A stretch of 64,000 nt of DNA, from contig CM030935.1 of NCBI GenBank assembly GCA_018136815.1, positions 2,578,192 to 2,642,191 on the forward strand, in the 5' to 3' direction. The position numbers were made by a program, and so were the translations under genes. The notes below the pieces were generated by a model. That model was not told where the DNA came from. It was given only the letters and a program-made list of their open reading frames with translations, and ran no database searches. Positions 1-10,360 of this stretch are shown in pieces; positions within the stretch are counted from its first letter, which is position 1, and each line of letters begins with the position of its first letter. Source of the stretch: Isochrysis galbana (taxonomy: Eukaryota; Haptophyta; Isochrysidales; Isochrysidaceae).

Positions 1-75
1 GACCTTGCAGAATCCTTGGACACCTAGGTGAGGTGGGAAATAGTGGTTAAAATGAGTGAGTGACCGAGCTACCAC
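1..75. repeat. Dispersed repeat, copy 1
   Basis: The first bases of the window (AATCCTTGGACACC, then AAATAGTGGTTAAAA and GTGAGTGACCG) recur in the same order and orientation at 61356-61415 with a few mismatches. No coding potential is apparent. The repeat sits just outside the 3' end of the Pro-Ser chromodomain gene. The element class cannot be determined from two short copies. Confidence 0.6.
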
Positions 76-151
76 ACGGCGCTCCATGCACACTTTGGCA
101 TGCACATCATGTTCACGGAAAGTTGCGCACCACCTGACCTGCTAATCGCTG

Positions 152-3100
152 CTACAAGACAGTACGTTGCAATGACTGACTACGTCGACGTAAACACGCT
201 GCGTGCCATTCACGAAGTATAACATCATTGATCGTGCTCGATTCCTCCCCTTCCCATGTCGGTTGCCACTCCACAAGGTATTCTACTCTTCCTTCATGGT
301 GCCGTTCAGCAACGATGCGATGTCCAGACGGGTGCTGCCCTCGTGCACGGCCGTCGTAGGATCTCTCTGAGTCTAGGGAACACCGGTCGCCTTGCGTGTG
401 CTGCCAGGGTATTCTGTACATGATCTGATCAGCACCGCGGAGCTGTGACGGATCATCGGTGTGCGTTTGCGACGGAGGGGGTGGGGGTGATTCGCAGCTT
501 GAGACAAAGTGTGTAGAGGCACATGTCCCGACTCCAACTCGACTCCGTGTGCGAGAGTACACAAGGCGAGTGACAGCGGGAGGGGTGTCATCTTGTTCTC
601 TCCCGGGTGAATTCAAGGCACTATCCAACGGCGATTTCCGATGGGATGGTTCCAGATGAAGTGAGAGGTCGTCCGAGAGTTGGCGTGGCGCTTCCCTGTG
701 GAAATACAAATGTCGTCGTGAATGCAACACAGATACCGACGAGGATGGAGGACACTGCTCCGTTGAGGGAAGCAATATCTCCGGTGGCTCTAAAGCTTGG
801 TGTCCACCTTGTTGCCGTGCCGCGGATGACAGCTTTCCGCAAGTAGATGATTGCAAAGACGAGGACTGGTGCGAAGGCGATCGCTGGGGAGAAGGCGATG
901 GCTGAGGAGACGGCGATGGCTGCGGAGACGGCGATGGCTTGGGAGACGGCGATGGCTGCGGAGACGGCGGCGGCTGTGGAGAAGGCAGCGGTTGTGGACA
1001 GGGCGACGGCTGTGGAGACGGCGACGGCTGTGTATACGGCGGTGGCTGTGCAGGCGGCGGCGGCGGTGGAGGCGGGGAGCGTCTCGGAGATGGCTTCGGC
1101 TCCGGCTCCGGCTCTGCCTCCAGCTCCGGCTCCGTGTGCAGGGACGGGGAAGGAGACGGGAACGGGTGCGGAGACGGGAACGGGTGCGGAGACGGCGACG
1201 GGTGCGGAGACGGCGACGGATGCGGAGACGGCGATGGCTGCGGAGACGGCGACGGCTGCGGCGATGGCTGCGGAGACGGCGACGGCTGCGGAGACGGCGA
1301 CGGGTGCGGAGACGGCGACGGGTGCGGAGACGGCGACGGGTGCGGAGACGGCGACGGTTGCGGAGACGGCGACGGCCGCGGAGACGGCGACGGCCGCGGA
1401 GACGGCGACGGCTGCGGAGACGGCGACGGCTGCGGAGACGGCGACGGCCGCGGAGACGGCGACGGCCGCGGAGACGGCGACGGCCGCGGTGACGGCGACG
1501 GCCGTGGTGACGGCGACGGCCGCGGTGACGGCGACGGCCACGGTGACGGCGACGGCTGCGGAGGCGGCGACGGCTGCGATGAGGCGGATGGCTGCGATGA
1601 GGCGGATGGCTGCAAAGTAATTGACGGCCGTGGAGACAGGGGCGGGTGCGAAGACGGGGACGGGTGCGAAGACGGCGACGGGTGGGGACAGGGCGACAGG
1701 TGCGGAGACGGCGACGGGTGTGGAGAGGGCGACAGGTGCGGAGACACCGAAGGTTGTAGAGAGGGTGAGGCTTGGAGAAGAGGCGCTAAGGGTGTGGCCG
1801 GCAGCCTCGGAGAGGGCAAGCGTTGCGGCGTCGATGACAACTGTGGTGAAGGCAATAGTTGTGGAGATCGCGGTGGGTCATATGACGGGAACTGCTGTTC
1901 GATCAAAGACTGCAATGATGATGAGCAGGCTAGAGTTTGACGCAGCAGTGAAGTTCGCGGCTTCTGAGGCGACGGCATGTGCGACAAGGATGGCGATGAC
2001 TGTGACGATGGATAGGGTTGTGGCGACCTCCACCTCTGTGGCGATGGCGACGGCTTCAGCGAAATCTGAGGAGAAGGACATGGTAAACATTGCGCCAACG
2101 ATGATGAAGACGGCTCGGGCGATGGGGATGGCTGTGGCGATGGCGACGGCTGGGGCGACGGCCGAGGCGAAGGCGACGGCTGGGGCGAAGGCGACAGCTG
2201 CGGCAGCAGTTGCGAGCATTGTAGTCCATACGGCAAAGGTGACGGTTTTGGTGACTGCGAGGACTGCGGCGACTGCGACAGCGACTGCGACGATGACGGT
2301 TGCCGGTGGGCCTGCACGTGTAGAAAAGCCTGTTGATGGGGTGAGGACGACGGTTGGGGCGTTGCAGATGGACCGGGGCACAGCGATGCCTGCGGCGAGG
2401 GAGACAACGGTAGTGACGGCGACAGCTGCGGTGACGGTGACAGCTGCGGCGAGGATGAATATTGAGGTAATAAGACATTTGGAAGTGACGGAGATGATAT
2501 CTGAGTTTGCTGCAACGATCGCGTGGGGCATAGTGATGGCGATCTCTGTGGGGACAGTGATGTCCACAACAACTGCGACGTATATGAAAGCGGTTCTGGT
2601 AGCTCCGAGAGCAGTAAGTGAGGAGAAAATGATGGCTGTGCTGAGAGCGATGAATCAGGAATTTGCCGCGTCAAAGGCAAGGGCGGGGACTTAGGAGACG
2701 GTACCGGCTCCGACAGGGTTGAGGATTGGGGGGAATGCGACGAACGCAGCCGAGGTGATGGCCTGGGCGAGAGAGAATGTTGTAATGAGGGAGATGGCTG
2801 AGGCGAATGTGACGGCGGCAGCGAAAGAGATGTTAGCGGTGAAGCCAAACACTGTGGCGAAAGCGGTGGTCGTGGTGGAGGCGAGGATTGTGGCGAGGAC
2901 AGCGGCTGGGGCGACGGCGACGGCTGGGGCGAGGGCGACGGCTGGGGCGATGGCGACAGCTGGGGTGATGTCGACGGCTTTGGCTTGGGCAATGGACACG
3001 GCTGCAGTGAGGATGACAGGTGAGATGAGGTCGACGGGTTTAGTGAGGGCGAGAGGCACGGCGAAGGCGAAGGGGACCACGAGGGAGACGGCTGCGGCGA

Positions 3101-3685
3101 GGGGGGTGAATGCCGCAAGGACGACGTGTGTGGCAATAGCGAGGGGCATGGCGAGTGTGATGGCTGTGGCGACGCCGATTGGCGTAGGAGAGGCGACGTG
3201 CATGGTGAGGGCGACGACTGTGGCGACGGAGACGGGCATGGTGAAGGTGACGGGCATGGTGAATGCGATAAACACGGTGAAGGCGACGGGCATGGTGACG
3301 GGGATGGCTGTGGCGAGGGGGGTAGGTGTGTGGACGGCGAGACAGCTAGCATGTCAAACTGGCAATGCGGAAGAGGCCGAGAAAGGATCTCCGCATGCGG
3401 TTGCACAGAGCGTGGAGAGGACAGGGATGATCCGGCGACGTGCGACGAAGCGAATGGCCATGCTGCCAACGCGCGGGAGCCTATCTGGCCACTGGGTGGC
3501 CCACTCTGCCTGAAGGCCTCTCGACCGAAGGAAGCCTCTCTGCACCCGCTGGCGTGTCCTGCACCTCGTTCGGGACAAGTTTGGGAAATGAGCTGGTCCG
3601 CAGGGTGACACAGATCGAGTCTCCGCTTCATCAGCGCATCCTTTGTCCAGCGGCAAGCCAAGATGACGAGGAGCGAGGCCGACAC
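152..3685 (-). CDS. Pro/Ser-repeat protein with C-terminal chromodomain-like end
   Basis: A single open frame encodes 1177 residues. After about 115 ordinary residues, nearly the whole protein is built of PSPSPQ, PSPSPR and PSPSPH repeats, most regular around residues 700-850. A short acidic run of E and P and a run of prolines follow. The last 57 residues are different: VEYLVEW followed by Q, P, W and an acidic stretch (about residues 1121-1165) matches the core of a chromodomain, the module that binds methylated histone tails and also occurs at the end of some retrotransposon integrases. The repeat may be disordered or hydroxyproline-rich. The first ATG is assumed. The function is unknown: a chromatin protein or a domesticated transposon end are both possible. 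Long frames on the opposite strand come from the repeat and are not separate genes. Confidence 0.6.
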   Translation of the reverse strand: MSASLLVILACRWTKDALMKRRLDLCHPADQLISQTCPERGAGHASGCREASFGREAFRQSGPPSGQIGSRALAAWPFASSHVAGSSLSSPRSVQPHAEILSRPLPHCQFDMLAVSPSTHLPPSPQPSPSPCPSPSPCLSHSPCPSPSPCPSPSPQSSPSPCTSPLLRQSASPQPSHSPCPSLLPHTSSLRHSPPSPQPSPSWSPSPSPCLSPSLNPSTSSHLSSSLQPCPLPKPKPSTSPQLSPSPQPSPSPQPSPSPQPLSSPQSSPPPRPPLSPQCLASPLTSLSLPPSHSPQPSPSLQHSLSPRPSPRLRSSHSPQSSTLSEPVPSPKSPPLPLTRQIPDSSLSAQPSFSPHLLLSELPEPLSYTSQLLWTSLSPQRSPSLCPTRSLQQTQISSPSLPNVLLPQYSSSPQLSPSPQLSPSLPLSPSPQASLCPGPSATPQPSSSPHQQAFLHVQAHRQPSSSQSLSQSPQSSQSPKPSPLPYGLQCSQLLPQLSPSPQPSPSPRPSPQPSPSPQPSPSPEPSSSSLAQCLPCPSPQISLKPSPSPQRWRSPQPYPSSQSSPSLSHMPSPQKPRTSLLRQTLACSSSLQSLIEQQFPSYDPPRSPQLLPSPQLSSTPQRLPSPRLPATPLAPLLQASPSLQPSVSPHLSPSPHPSPSPHLSPCPHPSPSSHPSPSSHPPLSPRPSITLQPSASSQPSASSQPSPPPQPSPSPWPSPSPRPSPSPRPSPSPRPSPSPRPSPSPRPSPSPQPSPSPQPSPSPRPSPSPRPSPSPQPSPSPHPSPSPHPSPSPHPSPSPQPSPSPQPSPQPSPSPQPSPSPHPSPSPHPSPSPHPFPSPHPFPSPSPSLHTEPELEAEPEPEPKPSPRRSPPPPPPPPAQPPPYTQPSPSPQPSPCPQPLPSPQPPPSPQPSPSPKPSPSPQPSPSPQPSPSPQRSPSHQSSSLQSSTCGKLSSAARQQGGHQALEPPEILLPSTEQCPPSSSVSVLHSRRHLYFHREAPRQLSDDLSLHLEPSHRKSPLDSALNSPGREQDDTPPAVTRLVYSRTRSRVGVGTCASTHFVSSCESPPPPPSQTHTDDPSQLRGADQIMYRIPWQHTQGDRCSLDSERSYDGRARGQHPSGHRIVAERHHEGRVEYLVEWQPTWEGEESSTINDVILREWHAACLRRRSQSLQRTVL
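1150..1610 (-). repeat. 18-bp tandem repeat coding PSPSPQ/R
   Basis: On the plus strand the unit reads GGAGACGGCGACGGCTGC with substitutions that swap Q, R and H. It repeats without a break for more than 20 units and decays on both sides. Because 18 is divisible by three, the array stays in frame on the coding (minus) strand and opens long frames in other readings. It is probably variable in copy number. Confidence 0.85.
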
Positions 3686-4205
3686 ACTCTGATTGGCGCG
3701 AACTCGGCTGCGTTCCCGCGCGGCGCACGAGAAATGGCGGCGTAGCGGCCAGTCCTCGAGGAGTTCCGGGATTCTCTTGTACCACTAAAAAAAAACTCTT
3801 GAAGTTCGAGGGTTCAGTCAGGCTACAAGCCACTTGGGGACCATCACACTATCACCCAGGGGATCACAACTTGACAACCGACATCGCCCCTATCCCTAGC
3901 TACCGCCAGTCAGAGATTTATTGTTGTGTTAGTATAACCTTCGCACTGAGGGACCGCAGCCCTTCGACGGCAACGAAGCCCCTACCCCGCAATGGGTGTG
4001 TGTGCGCGGTTGGCGCATGGCTCGTGTCGGACTCAATCAATGGAGGTGTCGGAACCGGAGGCGGAGAATCGAGCGTCGTCATTACCGCTACTGTGATTGG
4101 CGGCGAGGCAGTGGTCGGCTCGAGAGGAGGGCTCACGTACCCTACGCCCCTTTTATCATTCGGATGCCGCGGCTTCGCGAACATCTTGTCCCAATCTTTT
4201 TCCAA
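3686..4205. other. Intergenic, nothing recognised
   Basis: This is the upstream side of the Pro-Ser gene. It contains an A-run near 3786 and short frames without recognisable domains. No element or RNA gene could be supported. Confidence 0.5.
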
Positions 4206-4728
4206 CTAAGTTTATACTTAGTTCGCCCATGGGGGGGCACGAGCCCCCCCTCTCTCCACTCCTCCCCTGCCATGGGGGAGGAACCACCCATGCTCCTTAG
4301 CCGCCTGATGGCTTGCCAGGAGCCCACTGCCTGCTGACCCACTCTCTCAGTGGCAGGCTCGCCTGCCTCGCGCGTCCTAGCCTGTCGTGGCCAGCCCATC
4401 GCTCCAACCCCCCCTCCCCCCCTATTCGACAGGAAGACAGGTGCAGAGTGGGGGCCCCTGAGGCCCAGGAGCGCCAGCGAGGGAGAGGCAGGGGAGGCCT
4501 GGGCCCAGCCCCAGCCTACTCTGCCCCCTGAGCCGGCCTCCAGGAGCCTCCAGGGGTCGCCAGGGGCAGCTGCAGGCCTGTCGCAGGCGCGCCATCACGC
4601 GTGCCTGCAGGAGAGGGGAGAGAGAGCGCGGAGAAGGGGGCGGGCGGAGCGGTAAGTCCCGCACCTGTTTACAGGATAAGTCGGGTCTGATGCCGCCACC
4701 AGCCCGGTAGGCAGAGGAGGAAGGGAGA
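4206..4728 (+). mobile_element. Element A copy (A4), 5' end intact
   Basis: The copy begins with the hairpin ACTAAGTTTATACTTAGT, followed by CGCCCATGGGGGGGC and a C/T-rich stretch. The GC-rich body is similar to the copies at 32814-33670, 36320-37072, 43055-43933 and 52983-53480. The downstream part includes CCTGTTTACAGGATAAG, also seen (reverse) near 36570. Beyond that, sequence passes into the C-terminal coding piece of a LINE. I see no target-site duplication here, so the 3' end is uncertain. Short open frames inside are not conserved between copies. Confidence 0.7.
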
Positions 4729-4932
4729 GTGGAATTCGAGTCATACGAATATCATTACATACCAACTCTAGAATCCACGCTGATAAGATTCACTACCCTG
4801 GTGAGGGGACTTGCCCCACGAGACGCCCATCGACTAGTGCGCACTCGCACGGCGGCCCGAGGCAGAAAACCCAAAATCAAAAAACCATCAGAGCTCAGCA
4901 CACCCATATTTACAAAGGACGCCAACAACTAA
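4729..4932 (+). pseudogene. LINE ORF2 C-terminal tail fragment
   Basis: The frame ends in GRKPKIKKPSELSTPIFTK and a stop. The second LINE copy, at 43948-44108, carries the matching GRKPKIKSAQELSAPVF. The part before it (EFESYEYHYIPTLES) matches EFENYTFHHIPVIER at 43006-43050. This is therefore the last about 67 residues of a non-LTR retrotransposon polyprotein, cut off from its reverse transcriptase. Its stop codon lies inside the hairpin that starts the next element, so two copies abut head to tail. Confidence 0.7.
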
Positions 4933-5534
4933 GTTTATACTTAGACGCGATGGAGCGCGCCGCCGCGACTCCCCTCTCCTCCGGGCCCCCCGCCGAGGGC
5001 GCCCTCCCAGTACCCATGGAGCAGCCGCTGTCGAAGCGGCCGCGTCCGCCCACCGAGGTCGAGCAGGTGCGTGCGACTCCGGTCGCGCCACACGGCCCGT
5101 GGCCCCGGCCACGCCTCTCATGGCAGCCATGCTGGCCTCCCCCATGGGAGGCAGCATGCTGCTGGCAACACCCCAATAGCGGCAGGCCTGAGCAGCCACT
5201 CCTCCATTGGGCATGCCTTATGGCAGAGGCCCCTCTCACCCTGGCAAGGGCCGCGCTGCTCCGGCAGCGCGACCCGAGGCCGGGTGGCCCTTATGGGCAC
5301 AACATGAACACCATTGTACCGCACAATACACTCTGTGACACCTCCACATGCACACCACTTGACACGCAAGAGACACCCACGCAGGACCCTCCTAGTGAGT
5401 GCCGGTGCTCGAGTGGCTGCTGCAGCCGGCGGCGGCGGCAGAGGCCGGCCGCTCGACGCCGCCGCCGCCGGCGTGGGCGGCGCACACCGTGGCGCGCTAC
5501 GCCCCAAACATCCAATCCCCGCACAAACTCATGA
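4929..5534 (+). pseudogene. LINE ORF1-like 5' region, copy 1
   Basis: The hairpin CTAAGTTTATACTTAG is followed after a few bases by an ATG at 4950. The first about 60 residues (MERAAATPLSSGPPAEG, then KRPRPP, then VRATPVAPHGPWPRP) are conserved with the copy at 51655, where substitutions favour the same protein. Nucleotide similarity runs to about 5310 (52025 in the second copy). The frame stays open to 5534 but the rest is simple Arg/Pro sequence. No RNA-binding or endonuclease motif is visible. I infer the start of ORF1 because it stands at the 5' end of a LINE-like unit. Confidence 0.5.
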
Positions 5535-5835
5535 TCCATGGGAGCACCAAAGGATGCAAGGGTTGGCGCCCAGAAGTGGCCCTCGGACTCCCTCCAACTC
5601 ACCGCATCTGCGAATGCGACGCGGAGGCCGCCAAGCGCAGGGAGCGCAACGAGTCGCGCAAGATCGCTCCCCGCCCTAAGACGGCCCACGAGGCGCTTGG
5701 CAAGGCCCCCCCAAACCATGCGCCCGCTTCTCCCAAGGTCTTTGCCTGCGCAACAAGCGCGGGGTGCGCTGCAACTTATCGCACGAGATCCCAGGCGCGT
5801 GGATAGACAACAAGTGTACCATCCGCTGCCACCCG
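5535..5835. other. GC-rich spacer before minisatellite
   Basis: Several frames are open but none is recognisable. The sequence may be the continuation of the ORF1-like unit. No second copy is present in the window to confirm this. Confidence 0.4.
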
Positions 5836-7690
5836 AACATGTTCACTCCTCCAACCCGAACATGTTCACTCCTCCAACCCGAACATGTTCACTCCTCCAA
5901 CCCGAACATGTTCACTCCTCCAACCCGAACATGTTCACTCCTCCAACCCGAACATGTTCACTCCTCCAACCCGAACATGGTTCACTCCTCCAACCCGAAC
6001 ATGGTTCACTCCTCCAACCCGAACATGGTTCACTCCTCCAACCCGAACATGGTTCACTCCTCCAACCCGAACATGGTTCACTCCTCCAACCCGAACATGG
6101 TTCACTCCTCCAACCCGAACATGGTTCACTCCTCCAACCCGAACATGGTTCACTCCTCCAACCCGAACATGGTTCACTCCTCCAACCCGAACATGGTTCA
6201 CTCCTCCAACCCGAACATGGTTCACTCCTCCAACCCGAACATGGTTCACTCCTCCAACCCGAACATGGTTCACTCCTCCAACCCGAACATGGTTCACTCC
6301 TCCAACCCGAACATGGTTCACTCCTCCAACCCGAACATGGTTCACTCCTCCAACCCGAACATGGTTCACTCCTCCAACCCGAACATGGTTCACTCCTCCA
6401 ACCCGAACATGGTTCACTCTCCACCCACTCCTCCAACCCGAACATGGTTCACTCCTCCAACCCGAACATGGTTCACTCCTCCAACCCGAACATGGTTCAC
6501 TCCTCCAACCCGAACATGGTTCACTCCTCCAACCCGAACATGGTTCACTCCTCCAACCCGAACATGGTTCACTCCTCCAACCCGAACATGGTTCACTCCT
6601 CCAACCCGAACATGGTTCACTCCTCCAACCCGAACATGGTTCACTCCTCCAACCCGAACATGGTTCACTCCTCCAACCCGAACATGGTTCACTCCTCCAA
6701 CCCGAACATGGTTCACTCCTCCAACCCGAACATGGTTCACTCCTCCAACCCGAACATGGTTCACTCCTCCAACCCGAACATGGTTCACTCCTCCAACCCG
6801 AACATGGTTCACTCCTCCAACCCGAACATGGTTCACTCCTCCAACCCGAACATGGTTCACTCCTCCAACCCGAACATGGTTCACTCCTCCAACCCGAACA
6901 TGGTTCACTCCTCCAACCCGAACATGGTTCACTCCTCCAACCCGAACATGGTTCACTCCTCCAACCCGAACATGGTTCACTCCTCCAACCCGAACATGGT
7001 TCACTCCTCCAACCCGAACATGGTTCACTCCTCCAACCCGAACATGGTTCACTCCTCCAACCCGAACATGGTTCACTCCTCCAACCCGAACATGGTTCAC
7101 TCCTCCAACCCGAACATGGTTCACTCCTCCAACCCGAACATGGTTCACTCCTCCAACCCGAACATGGTTCACTCCTCCAACCCGAACATGGTTCACTCCT
7201 CCAACCCGAACTGGTTCACTCCTCCAACCCGAACATGGTTCACTCCTCCAACCCGAACAATGTTCACTCCTCCAACCCGAACAATGTTCACTCCTCCAAC
7301 CCGAACATGTTCACTCCTCCAACCCGAACATGTTCACTCCTCCAACCCGAACATGTTCACTCCTCCAACCCGAACCCGAACATGTTCACTCCTCCAACCC
7401 GAACATGTTCACTCCTACAACCCGAAACAACCCGAACATGTTCACTCCTACAACCCGAAACAACCCGAACATGTTCACTCCTACAACCCGAACATGTTCA
7501 CTCCTACAACCCGAACATGTTCACTCCTACAACCCGAACATGTTCACTCCTACAACCCGAACATGTTCACTCCTACAACCCGAACATGTTCACTCCTACA
7601 ACCCGAACATGTTCACTCCTACAACCCGAACATGTTCACTCCTACAACCCGAACATGTTCACTACAACATGAACATGTTCACTCCAATTG
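5834..7690. repeat. 23/24-bp minisatellite
   Basis: The array has three blocks. About six 23-bp units contain the palindrome GAACATGTTC and CACTCCTCCAACCC. About 51 units of 24 bp follow, in which an extra G gives GAACATGGTTC; one irregular unit lies at about 6415-6440. The last block returns to 23-bp units through two GAACAATGTTC units, switches to CTCCTACAACC, and decays near 7670. No unit contains a stop in any forward frame, so all three frames look like proteins of about 600-720 residues. These are artefacts. Confidence 0.95.
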
Positions 7691-8287
7691 TTCACTCCAA
7701 TAGGCTCGCAAGTGGTTCGCGGGAGGGCGAGGGGGGGAGGAAGGGGAGGGGAGGGGGGGGGGGGGGACTGCATATAATGGAAAAGAACGAGGCCAAGAGG
7801 TGAAAAAGGGAAGGGGTGTTGTCTGGTCACGGAGAGGGTCCGGGGGGGGGGGGAGGCGGGGGAGGGGGGGGAGAGGAGGGAAACGGGCTCGCGCCAACCT
7901 TTCGTGGCAACGTTCTCCCGCGCTTCTAAAACCAAGCACAATTGACGAATTTGTGATGCTAGGCCTAAGAGGGGCCCCAATTCACATTCGGAGGCCCCCA
8001 GGAGCCCTCCTAGGGCCCCTAGGGGCTCCCAATATAGCAGTATGTACTAAAAACGTCCCGAGCGTCCGTCTCGCGGACTACGGACGTACTAGGGTTAATC
8101 CGAACATTTTCCGACTATTGGCAAGTAGAACGATAGTGCAAAGTAGGCCGCGAATTTTGAAACCGTTGGACTAAACTAGAAGGACAGGCCCCGTCGCGAC
8201 GCCTCGCGAACGGCGGCCTCGCCCCTCCCCCCCGTTTCCTTCTCACCCCCTTCACCTCCTCCTCTTTCCCCTTCCCTCCTGTTCCTC
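7691..8287. other. G-rich then C/T-rich spacer
   Basis: Long runs of G (around 7752-7766 and 7840-7870) and a C/T-rich stretch at 8218-8300 flank a short unremarkable region. The C/T stretch lies directly before the unknown 690-aa gene and may belong to its promoter or leader. No gene is supported. Confidence 0.5.
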
Positions 8288-10360
8288 TTGCCCCTACTTC
8301 CTCCACCTCTCCTTCCTACTCACCTGTCCACACCTACCTTTGACGAGAAGCTGTGCGCCTGGTGGAGTGGCTCGCGTGTGCCTCTAGCAGAGAGAGCCCG
8401 CCAGATGGCCACAAAGGCTACGACGGACGGAGCCGAGCCGCGGCCGGAGGAACTCGTCATCCGACAGGGGGAGGACGCTCAGGTCGGCGACACGGTACCT
8501 TGTCGGTCGCAGAACCAGAGCGCACAGTCTGTTGATGATGCGCTCGTGAGCCATACGAAGGAGAACATCGGCCTGGAGACAGACTCGACTGGGAGCGGGT
8601 CCAATTCGACCGAGCACGAAGACCTGCAATTGGAAGACGTGCAAGGTGCGCTTGATAAGGCTCTTAATGCTGCAGAGGTTGCGCAGTTGCTGGCTCATTC
8701 TGCAGTGGAAGCAACCAAGCGACTGGAAGCTGGAACCGCTTGTGCTGCAGAGAGCGAATCAATGCAACAGGAAATCAGGCTTGCCCAAGACAGAGCGGAT
8801 GATCTCATAGCGAGAATGACGCAGCTTACCACCCTGGCGGATGAAGAGGCAGTGCTGAGGCGTTCGAGCCGAGCATCGCTCAGATCGAATACGTCAATGG
8901 AGGATGAGCACGCAATCGACCATAAGGACTCTACAACGGAAATTCATGGCGAGGCTACAAACCATGGTCAGGCTACATACCATGGCGAAGATACCGATGC
9001 GCTCGGGGATGAAATTGTTTTGCAAGCTTCGCAAGACGCACCCCAGTCGATTAGTGACGGCGGGGCGCTTTCAGTGGGTAGCATTTGGCCCAACGATGAA
9101 AATCGTGTGATGGAACTTGGCGGGGAGGTGGACGCCGCACAGGCAACACAAACAAACGATTTGAGAGAGAATGAGCTCTCGGGCGAGCACAAGGAGACTG
9201 AGCGTCGGGCGGCCTCACAGACGACTCATCGGGAGCTTGGCGCCCCCGGCGCAGCAAATGAGGATCTCTTGAACAGCACGCTAGGCTCTTCGGCGCTGGA
9301 CATGGAGTCACAGGGGCAAATGCAGAGCTCGGATGCGGAGGCAAAAGAGGCAATATATCGACAATTGCTGGCGGAAGCTGAGAGGGCAGTGAGATTGCAC
9401 ACTCCTGCGCATGTTGCGGGCCAGAAGCGGGACGGTCACGCACGTCGCACCATTGACAAGAGCAGGACCGGTCATGGGGATATCACTCCACATGGATGGG
9501 CTGATCTTTACGCCCATCCTTTATCAGCTGGGTTCGATGGTTCATTTAATCGGAAGTCGCGACCCGTCACAGCGTCACGGAGTGCCACGGAAAGGCCGCG
9601 CTCGACCAAAAGCCTAAGTATCCATGCGGCTGATTGCTCGCCGGAATCGGTGCAGAAAGTTCGTCGGAAAAAAATGGACCAGCACGTCCTTCATCAGCGC
9701 CTTACACCGCCTCGTCCGCGCGAGGATATGGTCTTTGCGACGAGAGGTGCGGCTGGCAATAAATTAGGCAACAGAGACCAATTCAGGTCACGGAAAACTT
9801 TCGCGAGACCATCGTCGGCAGCCCCGAGGCTGACCGCCGAGGTTTTTGCTGCTGCGAATCGCCGTGAAGGCGGCTTTGCGAGACCTACTGCCACCTCGAG
9901 GTCTCGCGATCTAGCGACGGCAAGGCTATACCTACTCGCACATACGGGCAAGAGGGGCTCCATTCCTTCTAGTACATCGATATCGGCAGCGCAGCCTCAT
10001 CACACTCAGAGCGTGATGGCGACGAATCTCAATGCGAGCAGTGTCTGGGGTGATGGGGGGTGTAGGAGCACTGAGAACAGCCCCATGCCCATCTCCCGGA
10101 ACGACGGCACCGCGGCGGGTTCTGCGGACGGGTTGGGAGGACATTCAAAAAATGGTGCCTCACCGCTCAGCAAAGTCTCATCGGCAAAAGCGCTCAGCAA
10201 TTGCGACGGAATGCATCTTCCGGCCACGTCTCAAAATCCGAGCCACGTTACAGTCCAGCGCCACTCTCCTAGTCCAAATGATGGTAGACGGGACCCTCGG
10301 TTACTTGTTACATTTGCAGGTGACCGTCGTCCGGATTACCTACAGGATTGGCGGGCATAA
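8288..10360 (+). CDS. Hypothetical protein, 690 aa
   Basis: One uninterrupted frame. The first 39 residues are Pro/Leu-rich and come from a C/T tract, so the ATG at 8405 (MATKATTDG) is a likely alternative start, giving 651 residues. The first half is acidic and Glu/Ala-rich with helix-forming stretches around residues 110-200 that could form a coiled coil. The second half is basic and Ser/Arg-rich with repeated RPSSA and RPTAT-like segments. There is no membrane segment, signal peptide or known catalytic motif. Normal composition over more than 2 kb argues for a real gene. Function unknown; a cytoskeletal or scaffold role is only a guess from composition. Confidence 0.6.
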   Translation: MPLLPPPLLPTHLSTPTFDEKLCAWWSGSRVPLAERARQMATKATTDGAEPRPEELVIRQGEDAQVGDTVPCRSQNQSAQSVDDALVSHTKENIGLETDSTGSGSNSTEHEDLQLEDVQGALDKALNAAEVAQLLAHSAVEATKRLEAGTACAAESESMQQEIRLAQDRADDLIARMTQLTTLADEEAVLRRSSRASLRSNTSMEDEHAIDHKDSTTEIHGEATNHGQATYHGEDTDALGDEIVLQASQDAPQSISDGGALSVGSIWPNDENRVMELGGEVDAAQATQTNDLRENELSGEHKETERRAASQTTHRELGAPGAANEDLLNSTLGSSALDMESQGQMQSSDAEAKEAIYRQLLAEAERAVRLHTPAHVAGQKRDGHARRTIDKSRTGHGDITPHGWADLYAHPLSAGFDGSFNRKSRPVTASRSATERPRSTKSLSIHAADCSPESVQKVRRKKMDQHVLHQRLTPPRPREDMVFATRGAAGNKLGNRDQFRSRKTFARPSSAAPRLTAEVFAAANRREGGFARPTATSRSRDLATARLYLLAHTGKRGSIPSSTSISAAQPHHTQSVMATNLNASSVWGDGGCRSTENSPMPISRNDGTAAGSADGLGGHSKNGASPLSKVSSAKALSNCDGMHLPATSQNPSHVTVQRHSPSPNDGRRDPRLLVTFAGDRRPDYLQDWRA

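Noticed and set aside
621-2694. Long frames opposite and overlapping the Pro-Ser gene (Ala/Thr/Glu and Gly/Asp repeats)
   Set aside because: They are shadows of the 18-bp repeat; only the minus-strand frame leads into a domain-like, non-repetitive end.
5834-7690. CRISPR-like regular array
   Set aside because: Units are contiguous without spacers and the sequence is eukaryotic.
5834-7690. Functional p53-family response element array
   Set aside because: The match is to a degenerate consensus and no p53-type gene is known here; kept only as a structural observation.
5538-7803. Three overlapping forward frames of 595-721 residues made of NPNMVHSS, TRTWFTPP and SLLQPEHG repeats
   Set aside because: The 23/24-bp unit has no stop in any forward frame, so all three open together; there is no sign that one is selected.
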